Source: Clostridiales bacterium
GTDB lineage: Bacteria; Bacillota; Peptococcia; Peptococcales; Peptococcaceae
Direction: 5' to 3'
Length of the DNA stretch: 5,276 nucleotides
Assembly (NCBI GenBank): GCA_003343815.1
Contig: QAKL01000105.1
Location: 1 to 5,276 of the forward strand
This document shows, piece after piece, positions 1 to 5,276 of this stretch (the stretch's first letter is position 1; the number at the start of each line of letters is the position of its first letter). A program made the translations under genes and the position numbers. Under the pieces are notes generated by a model that was given only the letters and a program-made list of their open reading frames with translations, was not told where the DNA came from and ran no database searches.

Positions 1-108
1 GACCGCTATACGATATGGATCGGCGGTCACCAGAGCTATCTGTTTTTCGAGCGCAGCGCTGACCTTACCGGAAACAACATCTGTCGATGGTTTGTAGAGC
101 GGAGATAA
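1..108 (+). CDS. C-terminal fragment of an unrecognised protein
   Basis: Frame 1 is open from the window edge to a TAA at 106-108 and gives 35 residues. They start DRYTIWIGGHQ, continue with an aromatic stretch (SYLFFERS) and end in a basic tail (ICRWFVERR). The composition, rich in Trp, Phe, Tyr and Arg, looks like the end of a folded domain rather than random translation, but I do not recognise the family. The stop is followed at once by an inverted repeat (109-166), a plausible gene end. The IS110 remnant lies convergently downstream, so this may be the gene next to the insertion point, or a gene cut short by the insertion with a fortuitous stop. The start is outside the window. The opposite strand across 36-240 is also open, but that is only run-on after a transposase frameshift. 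Confidence 0.4.
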   Translation, partial: DRYTIWIGGHQSYLFFERSADLTGNNICRWFVERR

Positions 109-166
109 GCCTGCAAATAAAAAGTCAAGTCCAAAAGCGGACTTGACAGAAGAAAAATTTGCAGGC
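109..166. repeat. nested inverted repeat (10-bp outer and 9-bp inner arms)
   Basis: The outer arms GCCTGCAAAT (109-118) and ATTTGCAGGC (157-166) are perfect inverse complements. Inside them is a second perfect stem, GTCAAGTCC (124-132) with GGACTTGAC (139-147), around a 6-nt loop. The two stems are separated by A-rich stretches of 5 and 9 nt, so the whole can fold as one long interrupted hairpin. It sits between the end of the left gene fragment and the end of the transposase. It could be a terminator pair, a palindromic target of the IS, or a small palindromic repeat. Confidence 0.75.
115..147 (-). terminator. probable rho-independent terminator downstream of the transposase
   Basis: Read on the minus strand, a perfect 9-bp stem (147-139 with 132-124) around a 6-nt loop is followed directly by TTTTTATTT (123-115), the normal layout of an intrinsic terminator. 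It lies about 95 nt after the rebuilt transposase stop. For the plus strand the same stem has no U-run directly after it, so it would be a poor terminator for the left gene. Confidence 0.6.
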
Positions 167-240
167 AACAGGTAGAGAAGAATTGCGACACAAAAAGGAC
201 ACCGCAAAAGCGCCGACCTGAAAGGTCAGATAGCAGATGG

Positions 241-1477
241 TTACTCTGCGTGATGCAGACCGGTTGAATCCATGTCCACAGGCGGCAGCCCCTCAAGAGT
301 AGAGAAAAAGCCATCACCTTGCCGTAGTAACGGTGCAGAAATTTGTTCCCCGCAGCGGTCATGTAAACATAGTACGGCTTACCCTCGGCGCACTTCTTGT
401 CCAGGAACTGGAACACCGGCTTATCCGCTGGGGCACGTTGTAAATGTACGGTCATGATGTTGAACAGCGTTTTGCGCAGATAGGGAGAGCCGCGTTTTGT
501 AGTCCTGTTGCTGCGAGAGCAATAGTCGCCAGATTCGCTCGGTGCCGGGTCAATACCTACAAAGGCAACAAGCGACTGCTTCCGCTCAAAGCGGCGGACA
601 TCCCCAATCTCCGCCATGAGCTGCGGGCCGAGGGATTCCCCAACGCCGTACATTTCCATGACAACTGGGTATTCCGGGAGCTGAGAAGCCAGCTTGTTCA
701 TCTCACTGCGGTAAGTTTCCACGCTGTGGAAGATTGCTGTGAGCTGATTCGCCGCTTCCTGAACAAGCGTTTTTGTGACGGAGGTTTTCTGCGCCAGCAC
801 AACAGCAGATTTTGCCAGAGCGTACACCTCGGCGGCTTTCTCCATGCTGAATTGGTAGCGGTTTCGGTTGCACCACTTGCGGTAGCGCTCGGCAAAAGCG
901 TTCTGACTGCCGCTGCGGACGCAATCGACGTGCCAGAAGTCATGAGCCTCTTCTGTGTGCCGTCGCTGCGCACAGGGCTGTCAAACAGCTTGCGGATGCC
1001 GGGGAAAGACTGTTCCTGAAGCGCGATGAGGTTGTTTGCGGTTGTGGTTTTCTGCTTGGAGGCCAACTGAAACCGCCGGTTCAGGGTTTTCAGTTCGTAT
1101 CGAATTGTATCCACAGGAGTATAATCCTGCAATTCGGCCCAGTTGTCAAGAGCGTATTTGGCGATTTTCATCGCATCCGCCTTATCGGTTTTGACCTTAC
1201 GGAGAGAATTGTTACCGTATTCCTTGATGAGAAAAGGGTTGACCGCTGAAACATAAAGTCCGGCCTCATGGTGCACACCGGACGCTCTCATAGTAGCGTC
1301 CGGTGTGTTCCATGACCACCCGTGTTTCACCCTCGATGGATTTGAGCTGCTCTGCCAGTGCCACCAGATTCTCGGCACTGTGGCGCACATCGAAGGGCAG
1401 CTTCACAACCTCGCTAAAAGGCCGAGGCACGGCCACGGTGCTCTTTCTGCTGGAAACATCAATACCTGCGCGTTCAT
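241..1477 (-). pseudogene. IS110-family transposase (DEDD/Transposase_20), four frameshifts
   Basis: This is the recombinase of an IS110 element, which in intact copies cuts and rejoins DNA under bridge-RNA guidance. Visible pieces in order: ATG at 1477, then AGIDVSSRKSTVAV with the first catalytic Asp (1458-1460); VVMEHTGRYYE with the Glu (1308-1310); KTDKADAMKIAKYALDNW with two Asp codons (1184-1186, 1175-1177); then the C-terminal domain VVMEMYGVGESLGPQLMAEIGD, GIDPAPSESG and TKRGSPYLRKTLF, with the conserved Ser at 486-488; KPYYVYMTAAGNKFLHRYYGK; and the stop at 241-243. The rebuilt length, about 412 codons, is normal for the family. The frame changes near 1470 (just after the start), near 1299, near 950 and near 315, so no single frame gives a full protein. 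I preferred the ATG at 1477 over an in-frame ATG at 1577 because of a strong ribosome binding site and because the region upstream should be non-coding. The DEDD residues are intact; the damage is all in the reading frame. Confidence 0.88.
1274..1307. repeat. perfect 13-bp palindrome inside the transposase gene
   Basis: CACACCGGACGCT (1274-1286) is the exact inverse complement of AGCGTCCGGTGTG (1295-1307), with an 8-nt loop. It covers the codons of the HTGRYYESV motif and coincides with the second transposase frameshift. A palindrome this perfect within a conserved coding motif is unusual. Confidence 0.85.
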
Positions 1478-1483
1478 ATTTGT

Positions 1484-1490
1484 CACTCCT
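1484..1490 (-). promoter_or_regulatory. ribosome binding site of the transposase
   Basis: AGGAGTG on the minus strand ends 6 nt before the ATG at 1477-1475. This decides the start. Reading ATG-AAC-GC and then rejoining the frame at GCA-GGT-ATT gives the N-terminus MNA-AGIDVS, which fits what I remember of clostridial IS110 proteins. The ATG is therefore one base out of phase with the rest of the N-terminal domain. Confidence 0.65.
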
Positions 1491-1501
1491 GAAAAGAATT
1501 T

Positions 1502-1703
1502 GCAATGGACTTAAGCCATCCTTACCCATTGCCGATTCTATCTGTTTGGTGACACGAACACACAGCTCAACCTGCACAAATCGAACGCTGCGAATAGGAG
1601 GATGGCTGACTGACTTATCTACGGGCGCGAAGCCTTTGGAGGAACAGGTCAGACCATTACCTTCCTATTCTAACAGATTAGGCAACGAGACGCCTCGGCT
1701 CGT
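1502..1703 (-). ncRNA. candidate IS110 bridge RNA in the non-coding end
   Basis: Read 5' to 3' on the minus strand, four stem-loop domains follow one another. The first is a small hairpin, 1703-1685, with arms ACGAG/CTCGT. The second is a large domain closed by the perfect 8-bp pair 1670-1663 with 1599-1592; it contains a sub-hairpin at 1666-1640 with AGGAA/TTCCT arms. The third, 1583-1533, is closed by 5 bp. The last hairpin, 1532-1502, has GCAATGG/CCATTGC arms and an inner TAAG/CTTA stem, and ends just before the transposase ribosome binding site. Known IS110 bridge RNAs come from this end, are about 180 nt long, and have a 5' hairpin followed by target-binding and donor-binding loops. The order and size fit, but the assignment is by position and hand folding only. 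I did not find a convincing promoter. Confidence 0.45.
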
Positions 1704-1741
1704 AGCTGCTGCCACTCTTCCAAGGCAAATATGATTGTAAC

Positions 1742-1747
1742 AGGAGG
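1742..1747 (+). promoter_or_regulatory. ribosome binding site of the small cysteine-rich gene
   Basis: AGGAGG, the consensus Shine-Dalgarno sequence, ends 9 nt before the GTG at 1757. It supports a GTG start for this gene; no ATG with a comparable site is present in that frame. It also limits how far the IS can extend to the right. Confidence 0.65.
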
Positions 1748-1756
1748 ACACAGACT

Positions 1757-1957
1757 GTGAAAATAATCAAAAATGCTATCCACTGCGATCTGTGCGGCAA
1801 TGTAATCGAATCTACTGACCGACACCAGTATGTGACCTGCAGTTGCTGTGCGTGTACAGTTGACGGCGGACATGATTATCTGCGCAGGTGCTTCAAGAGT
1901 AAGGACTGTTACACGGATATCTCTATAGCCGGAAACGGTATAGAATCTGAAAACTAA
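1757..1957 (+). CDS. 66-residue cysteine-rich putative zinc-ribbon protein
   Basis: The gene starts with GTG and ends with TAA (1955-1957). The protein begins MKIIKNAIHCDLCGNVIES, with Cys10 and Cys13 as a CxxC knuckle. A second cluster follows (Cys28, Cys30, Cys31, Cys33), then VDGGHDYLRRCF (Cys45) and DCYTDIS (Cys51). The two cysteine clusters suggest a small metal-binding ribbon. The pattern K-N-x-I-x-C-x-x-C, then IES, then VDGGxDYLRR matches a family of small uncharacterised Firmicute proteins; I believe recent Pfam releases name it DUF7695, but I could not check. Function is unknown. There is no signal peptide or membrane segment, so it should be cytoplasmic. It starts right beside the IS end and has no clear promoter of its own, so it may originally have been expressed with genes now displaced by the IS, or be read from within the element. 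Confidence 0.72.
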   Translation: MKIIKNAIHCDLCGNVIESTDRHQYVTCSCCACTVDGGHDYLRRCFKSKDCYTDISIAGNGIESEN

Positions 1958-1960
1958 ATT

Positions 1961-2009
1961 GATGCCGGACTGACACCAAATATTGTGAGTAGTCAGACAT
2001 CTTTTATTT
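1961..2009 (+). terminator. weak terminator-like hairpin after the small gene
   Basis: Downstream of the stop at 1957, CTGAC (1970-1974) can pair with GTCAG (1992-1996). GATG (1961-1964) can pair with CATC (1998-2001) outside it, followed by TTTTATTT. The stem is interrupted and the loop is long (17 nt), so this is at best a weak intrinsic terminator. Confidence 0.35.
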
Positions 2010-2109
2010 ATTTAGTTATCAGCGGGATGCTACAAGACTTGCTGGCGCTGAGTCCAGAAACGCAACTCACAGTAATTCAAATTATTTCTTCACGATTTTT
2101 AGAATTATA

Positions 2110-2138
2110 TTGTTTTTAGGATAGTCGTCTGATATAAT
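2110..2138 (+). promoter_or_regulatory. sigma-A type promoter for the large secreted protein
   Basis: The -35 box is TTGTTT (2110-2115), then a 17-bp spacer, then a perfect TATAAT -10 box (2133-2138). Transcription should start near 2145. The -35 box overlaps the end of the short frame that stops at 2119. There is no other intervening gene, so this promoter should drive the gene starting at 2362. Confidence 0.7.
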
Positions 2139-2144
2139 CAAAAT

Positions 2145-2361
2145 GTACAGTATGGGGCAAAAGTAAATGCGGCCAAATGTGCATTTCTTACAAAATCAAA
2201 ATTGAAAAATATCTGATTAGGGAGCTCTTGAGAAATATAATATTGAGGGGTGTTTCTGCCCTATGACACGATGGAGATGATTCCAATGGGTAGTTGAGAT
2301 AGGGTCACAAGGTCAGAATAAACATAGCAATTAAATTACAAAGCTAGAGAGGAGAAAAACA
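2145..2361 (+). other. long 5' leader with possible alternative RNA pairings
   Basis: About 215 nt lie between the predicted transcription start and the ATG. A hairpin with AAATGC/GCATTT arms (2165-2170, 2181-2186) sits near the 5' end. Further on, CCCTAT (2259-2264) can pair either with AGGG just before it (2246-2249) or with ATAGGG downstream (2299-2304); the two pairings exclude each other. I do not recognise any known riboswitch core, and there is no clear terminator or sequestered ribosome binding site. Regulation by this leader is only a possibility. Confidence 0.4.
2347..2354 (+). promoter_or_regulatory. ribosome binding site of the large secreted protein
   Basis: GAGAGGAG lies 7 nt before the ATG at 2362 and is followed by an A-rich spacer. 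With the signal peptide that follows, it fixes the start. This matters because of the stop codon 45 codons later: no comparable site precedes the first ATG after that stop (2542). Confidence 0.8.
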
Positions 2362-5276
2362 ATGAAATCTCATTTTCTGCGTTCCCTTGCAGTATTTTTA
2401 ACGCTTGCTATGCTAATTCAACTCCTTCCAGTGCAGGTTCTTGCCGTGGACGAAGATGAATTCACGCCAGAAGATGTTGTTTTATCAGAGGAGTCGTAGG
2501 ATATCATTGCGCCTTTTGAAGAACTGGCGGCAGAAGAATCGATGCCAGCAGACATTTCCTTTGAAGTAGAGGCACTGCGCGAAGAAAACATCAAGCAATT
2601 TCGCATGAATGACGGCAGTTACATTGCAGTACAGTATGCCACTCCTGTCCATTACGAGGATGAAAACGGACAGTGGCAGGATATTGACAATACTCTTTAT
2701 TTTGATAGTGTGAACACAGCCAAGGTGTATTCAGCCCGTAACGGGCAGGAGTACCTGAGCTTTGCAGCAAATCTGCAGGGTGGTGACTTGTTTTCTACCT
2801 CGTTTGGCGATTATTCTGTCCACCTGTCTTTGTTTGGCACATCCGCCGATGCTGAGGAGGACGTTACGCAAACGACTTCTCCGGAAGACAGTACCTTAAA
2901 TCCAGAGACTTCTGAATCTGCTTCAGTGTCGGAAGCTACGGAACCGATGCCAAAACAGGGAGTATCCGAGATTACGACACCAACTACAACGGAGGATGCA
3001 TCTTATTCCGTTACACAATCGGATGCCGTATTTGCTGAAAAAGCACTTCAGTTCCACGGAGCTGTGGAAGCACAGATTCAAGACGGCAGCGAAGCTATGT
3101 CGGTTTCCACTGAAGCGGAAACCTCATTCCTCCCAGATACGCTTTCGTCATCTTTATTATACGAGAATGTCTATGATAGCGTTGATCTCAAATATGAGGT
3201 TTTTGGCTACAACATCAAAGAGAGCATCATTGTCAACCAACCACGGGATTGCTATGAGTTTTCCTTCGTCATGCAACTTGACGGTTTGATGCCGATCATG
3301 CAGGAGGACGGTTCCATTCTTTTGGTGGATGATGAACAAACACCCATTTATATCATTCCTGCGCCCTACATGATAGATTCGTCAAATACGTATTCCGATG
3401 CAGCAGCATATACGCTTGACAATCTTGCAGATGGGAAATATCTCCTCTGCGTAGAGGCTGATGCGGAATGGATGAACACCGCACAGTTCCCGGTTGCTAT
3501 TGACCCAACGATTTTTAAGCTGCAAAGCTCGAATCCTCTATCATGGAGTTATATTTTTTCCGGTAATCCAGCTACTACCTATTCCGGCACTTCTCACTAT
3601 ATCGGCTATACCGCGCTAAATAACGGAGGCGAGTATCAGATCATCACGCACATCAACACACTTCCGTCGCTGCCTGCCGGAAGTGTTGTGACCAATGCAG
3701 CGATCAACGTTCGCCACAGCACATTCAGCAACGATTCCTCGGCAAATTATATGATGATGGAAGCGCATCGTCTGACCATAGATAAGAGTTCTGGCCAAAC
3801 TTACGATAACTGGCTGAAAAACATGACATGGAATAATGTACATCCAGGCGGCGCAACAAATTACAACAGCAGGATCGAGGATTTTACTAAACTGACATCT
3901 TCAACAACGAGAACTTACATTGCCCTCGACCTTACCAGAGCGGTAAGAGACTGGTATCAAAACGGCACGCAGAATCGTACATTGCTCCTAAAATCTGACT
4001 GCTCATCCTCCAAACGGATTGCTTCAACCCTTTACACTTCTGCAAGCAACACCTATTTTGCAGTGACTTATCGGAATGACTTCGGCCTGGAGGATTACTA
4101 TACCTACCAGACACAAAGTGCCGGCCGTGCAGGTACAGGTTATGTTTCCGACCATATGCAGCGTCTGACGATAGAGAATCCTATCATCACTTCGGACAGC
4201 AATGTTATGCCGTTCAGCCTGTCTTTGGTGTATAACTCTGCACTGAACAACAGCTACTTCGGATCTTCTTCAGATAGATATACACGAGATTTCCAAAATA
4301 TGATCCTTGGCGGCGGCTGGAAGCTCTCTGCCCAGCAGTGCATTCAATCTGTGCGGATTGCAGAAGATGACACCAATACGCTTTACTGGGTCTACACGGA
4401 CGGCGATGGAACGCAACATTATTTTTATGAAACCTCCAGCGGTGTCTACGAAGACGAAGATGGCCTTGGCCTGAAAATCACGCTTGTTTCCGAAACCGGT
4501 CATACCAATTTCAAAATGACCGACGATTACGGGAACGAAACCTACTTCCGCGACGGCATCCTCACCTACACAAAAGACGCCTACGGCAACGGCATCTACT
4601 ATTGCTATAACTATAGCACCTTTAACGGAGCAGCTTCTACCACATGGCGTCCAACAAACGCGGTTCATAATCAGCTTACCTCGATTTGGCGGCTGACCAG
4701 CGGCGGAAGCTCGGAACAGTTGGCACGCTTCGTTTATGATTCCAACAACAACATTACCGGTGTCTACGATGAAGCTGGGCGGGAAACTCTCTTCTATTAC
4801 AATACCTCCGGAGGTATTCGCTATCTGGACTATGTCGTTTATCCAGATGGTGCGAAAGCGGATTACACCTATAACACCTACGGGATGACCTGCGCTTATG
4901 ACCAGGAAGCGAATTATGGAATCTGCTACACCTATGATTCTGACGGCACCGTTAATCAGTTTTACGAATACTATCTGAGCGGCACAACCCATGTGATTGG
5001 TAACATCGTAAGCTGCTGGAATGGTCTGAACCGCGCTAGCTACCGTGATTGGGGCGCAGACCATAAAAAAGAAACAAGCGACGATTTGCGGCAGGAAGTG
5101 ATCTTCGACAACTGGGGCCGTACAGTCTGCACCTACACGACCAATACGGACAGCACCGAGGTCCTTGGCAGCTCGGCGGCTTCCTATGTGCAGAACAGTG
5201 GAACAAGTCGCAAGAATAATCGCACGCTCGACATAGGTTCATCCGGTATGACAGCAGTCAATCTGCTCATAGACGG
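2362..5276 (+). CDS. large secreted DNRLRE / YD-repeat (RHS-like) protein, in-frame TAG at codon 46, runs off the window
   Basis: The reading frame spans 971 codons to the window edge with one stop, TAG at 2497-2499. Residues 1-28 are a signal peptide (basic start, LAVFLTLAMLIQLL core, cleavage after VLA). Residues 29-158 hold an N-terminal domain with YIAVQYATPVHYEDENGQWQDID. Residues 159-222 are a Ser/Thr/Glu/Pro-rich linker. A beta-rich region leads to PVAIDPT (about 377-383). The DNRLRE-type module (about 384-570) has INTLPSLPAGSVV, EAHRLT, TWNN and LDLTRAVRDWYQNG. GLEDYYTYQTQSAGRAGTGYV (576-595) and GGGWKLS (651-656) then open the RHS shell, with YD-type repeats such as FVYDSNNNITGVYDEAGRE from about 790. 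Known Firmicute proteins of this build are secreted or wall-associated and often end in a variable toxin domain; that end is not visible here. An own promoter and ribosome binding site precede it. The TAG makes it a probable recent pseudogene unless suppressed. The domain call is from motif memory, not a search. Confidence 0.85.
2497..2499 (+). other. in-frame amber stop in the secreted YD-repeat gene
   Basis: TAG at codon 46 follows EES and precedes DIIAPFEELAAEE, in the acidic stretch 17 residues after the predicted signal cleavage site. The same frame continues without another stop for at least 925 codons. One C-to-T transition from CAG (Gln) explains it. The next ATG in frame is at 2542; it has no ribosome binding site, and starting there would lose the signal peptide. 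Confidence 0.9.

Larger units (their letters stand above)
109..1740 (-). mobile_element. degenerate IS110-family insertion sequence (boundaries approximate)
   Basis: The element is recognised from its transposase, which has both hallmark IS110 domains: an N-terminal RuvC-like DEDD nuclease and a C-terminal Transposase_20 domain with a conserved serine. A non-coding segment of about 250 nt lies upstream of the transposase and is predicted to be structured, as expected for the IS110 group, where this end carries the bridge RNA. IS110 elements usually lack terminal inverted repeats and target duplications, so the ends cannot be fixed by eye. I place the left end (downstream of the transposase) between 109 and 240, and the right end before the ribosome binding site at 1742. 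The transposase is frameshifted four times, so the copy cannot move by itself. Confidence 0.75.
1958..2361. other. 404-bp intergenic region between the small gene and the large secreted protein
   Basis: There is no confident gene on either strand. The stretch is AT-richer than the transposase. It contains a weak terminator-like hairpin (1961-2009), a short plus-strand frame that looks protein-like (ATG 2027 to TAG 2117-2119, with DLLALSPETQLTVIQII), a good promoter (2110-2138) and a long leader (about 2145-2361). The short frame has no ribosome binding site and could be the tail of a lost gene. Confidence 0.6.

Noticed and set aside
36..240. Minus-strand continuation of the third transposase frame as a long hydrophobic tail
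   Set aside because: After the frameshift near 315 the other frame gives a family-like end and a stop at 241-243; the hydrophobic tail is out-of-frame run-on through the terminator region.
444..1019. Plus-strand open frame of 191 codons across the transposase region
   Set aside because: It is antisense to the IS110 transposase, whose conserved motifs on the minus strand explain the coding signal; it has no ribosome binding site or recognisable domain.
1478..1577. Upstream ATG at 1577 as the true transposase start
   Set aside because: It lacks a ribosome binding site and would translate the structured segment where intact IS110-group elements are non-coding; the ATG at 1477 has AGGAGTG at good spacing.
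1303..1734. Plus-strand open frame of 143 codons over the transposase N-terminus and upstream end
   Set aside because: It is antisense to the DEDD domain and the structured non-coding end; composition is low in typical protein motifs and no start signal is visible.
1670..1873. Minus-strand open frame of 67 codons opposite the small cysteine-rich gene
   Set aside because: It is antisense to a gene with a consensus ribosome binding site and a recognisable cysteine pattern; no supporting start signal.
2221..2244. A second TATAAT-like box near 2236-2241 as an alternative promoter
   Set aside because: No -35 hexamer of reasonable quality lies 16-18 bp upstream; the promoter at 2110-2138 is far better.
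2177..2265. Short leader frame of 29 codons (ATG at 2177) as a leader peptide
   Set aside because: There is no ribosome binding site and no run of regulatory codons, so nothing supports translation.
4270..5064. Minus-strand open frame of 264 codons
   Set aside because: It is antisense to the YD-repeat gene; its Val/Ile/Gly-rich product reflects the mirrored codon bias of the real plus-strand gene, with no ribosome binding site.

Overview
The window looks like accessory DNA from an anaerobic, probably gut-dwelling Firmicute (Clostridia, Oscillospiraceae/Lachnospiraceae type). Three things point that way: the Shine-Dalgarno sites are AGGAG-type, the IS110 transposase reads like those of Clostridia, and the large secreted DNRLRE/YD-repeat protein is of a kind familiar from Clostridia. 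No marker fixes a genus. All calls are from reading the sequence; no database search was run.

Layout. Positions 1-108 (+) hold the last 35 codons and stop of an unrecognised gene. Positions 109-166 form a nested inverted repeat whose inner hairpin makes a good terminator for leftward transcription. From about 109 to 1740 lies a decayed IS110-family insertion sequence on the minus strand. Its transposase can be rebuilt from 1477 down to 241, but only by changing frame four times. Its upstream non-coding end (about 1478-1740) folds into four consecutive hairpin domains, where IS110-group elements encode their bridge RNA. Positions 1757-1957 (+) encode a 66-residue cysteine-rich protein with its own ribosome binding site. 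Positions 1958-2361 have no confident gene. They hold a weak terminator-like hairpin, a possible 30-codon gene remnant, a good sigma-A promoter (TTGTTT-17-TATAAT) and a leader of about 215 nt.

From 2362 to the right edge runs one long rightward reading frame: signal peptide, pro-domain, Ser/Thr/Glu linker, DNRLRE module and an RHS/YD-repeat shell, still open at the edge. It is broken once, by an in-frame TAG at codon 46, just after the signal peptide. More than 920 codons remain open beyond it. TAG is one C-to-T change from CAG (Gln), so a recent nonsense mutation is the simplest reading; suppression or recoding is the interesting alternative.

The window therefore joins a dead transposon, with possibly intact non-coding RNA, to the front of a large secreted YD-repeat protein of polymorphic-toxin type. 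The toxin or variable C-terminus and any immunity gene would lie beyond the right edge.
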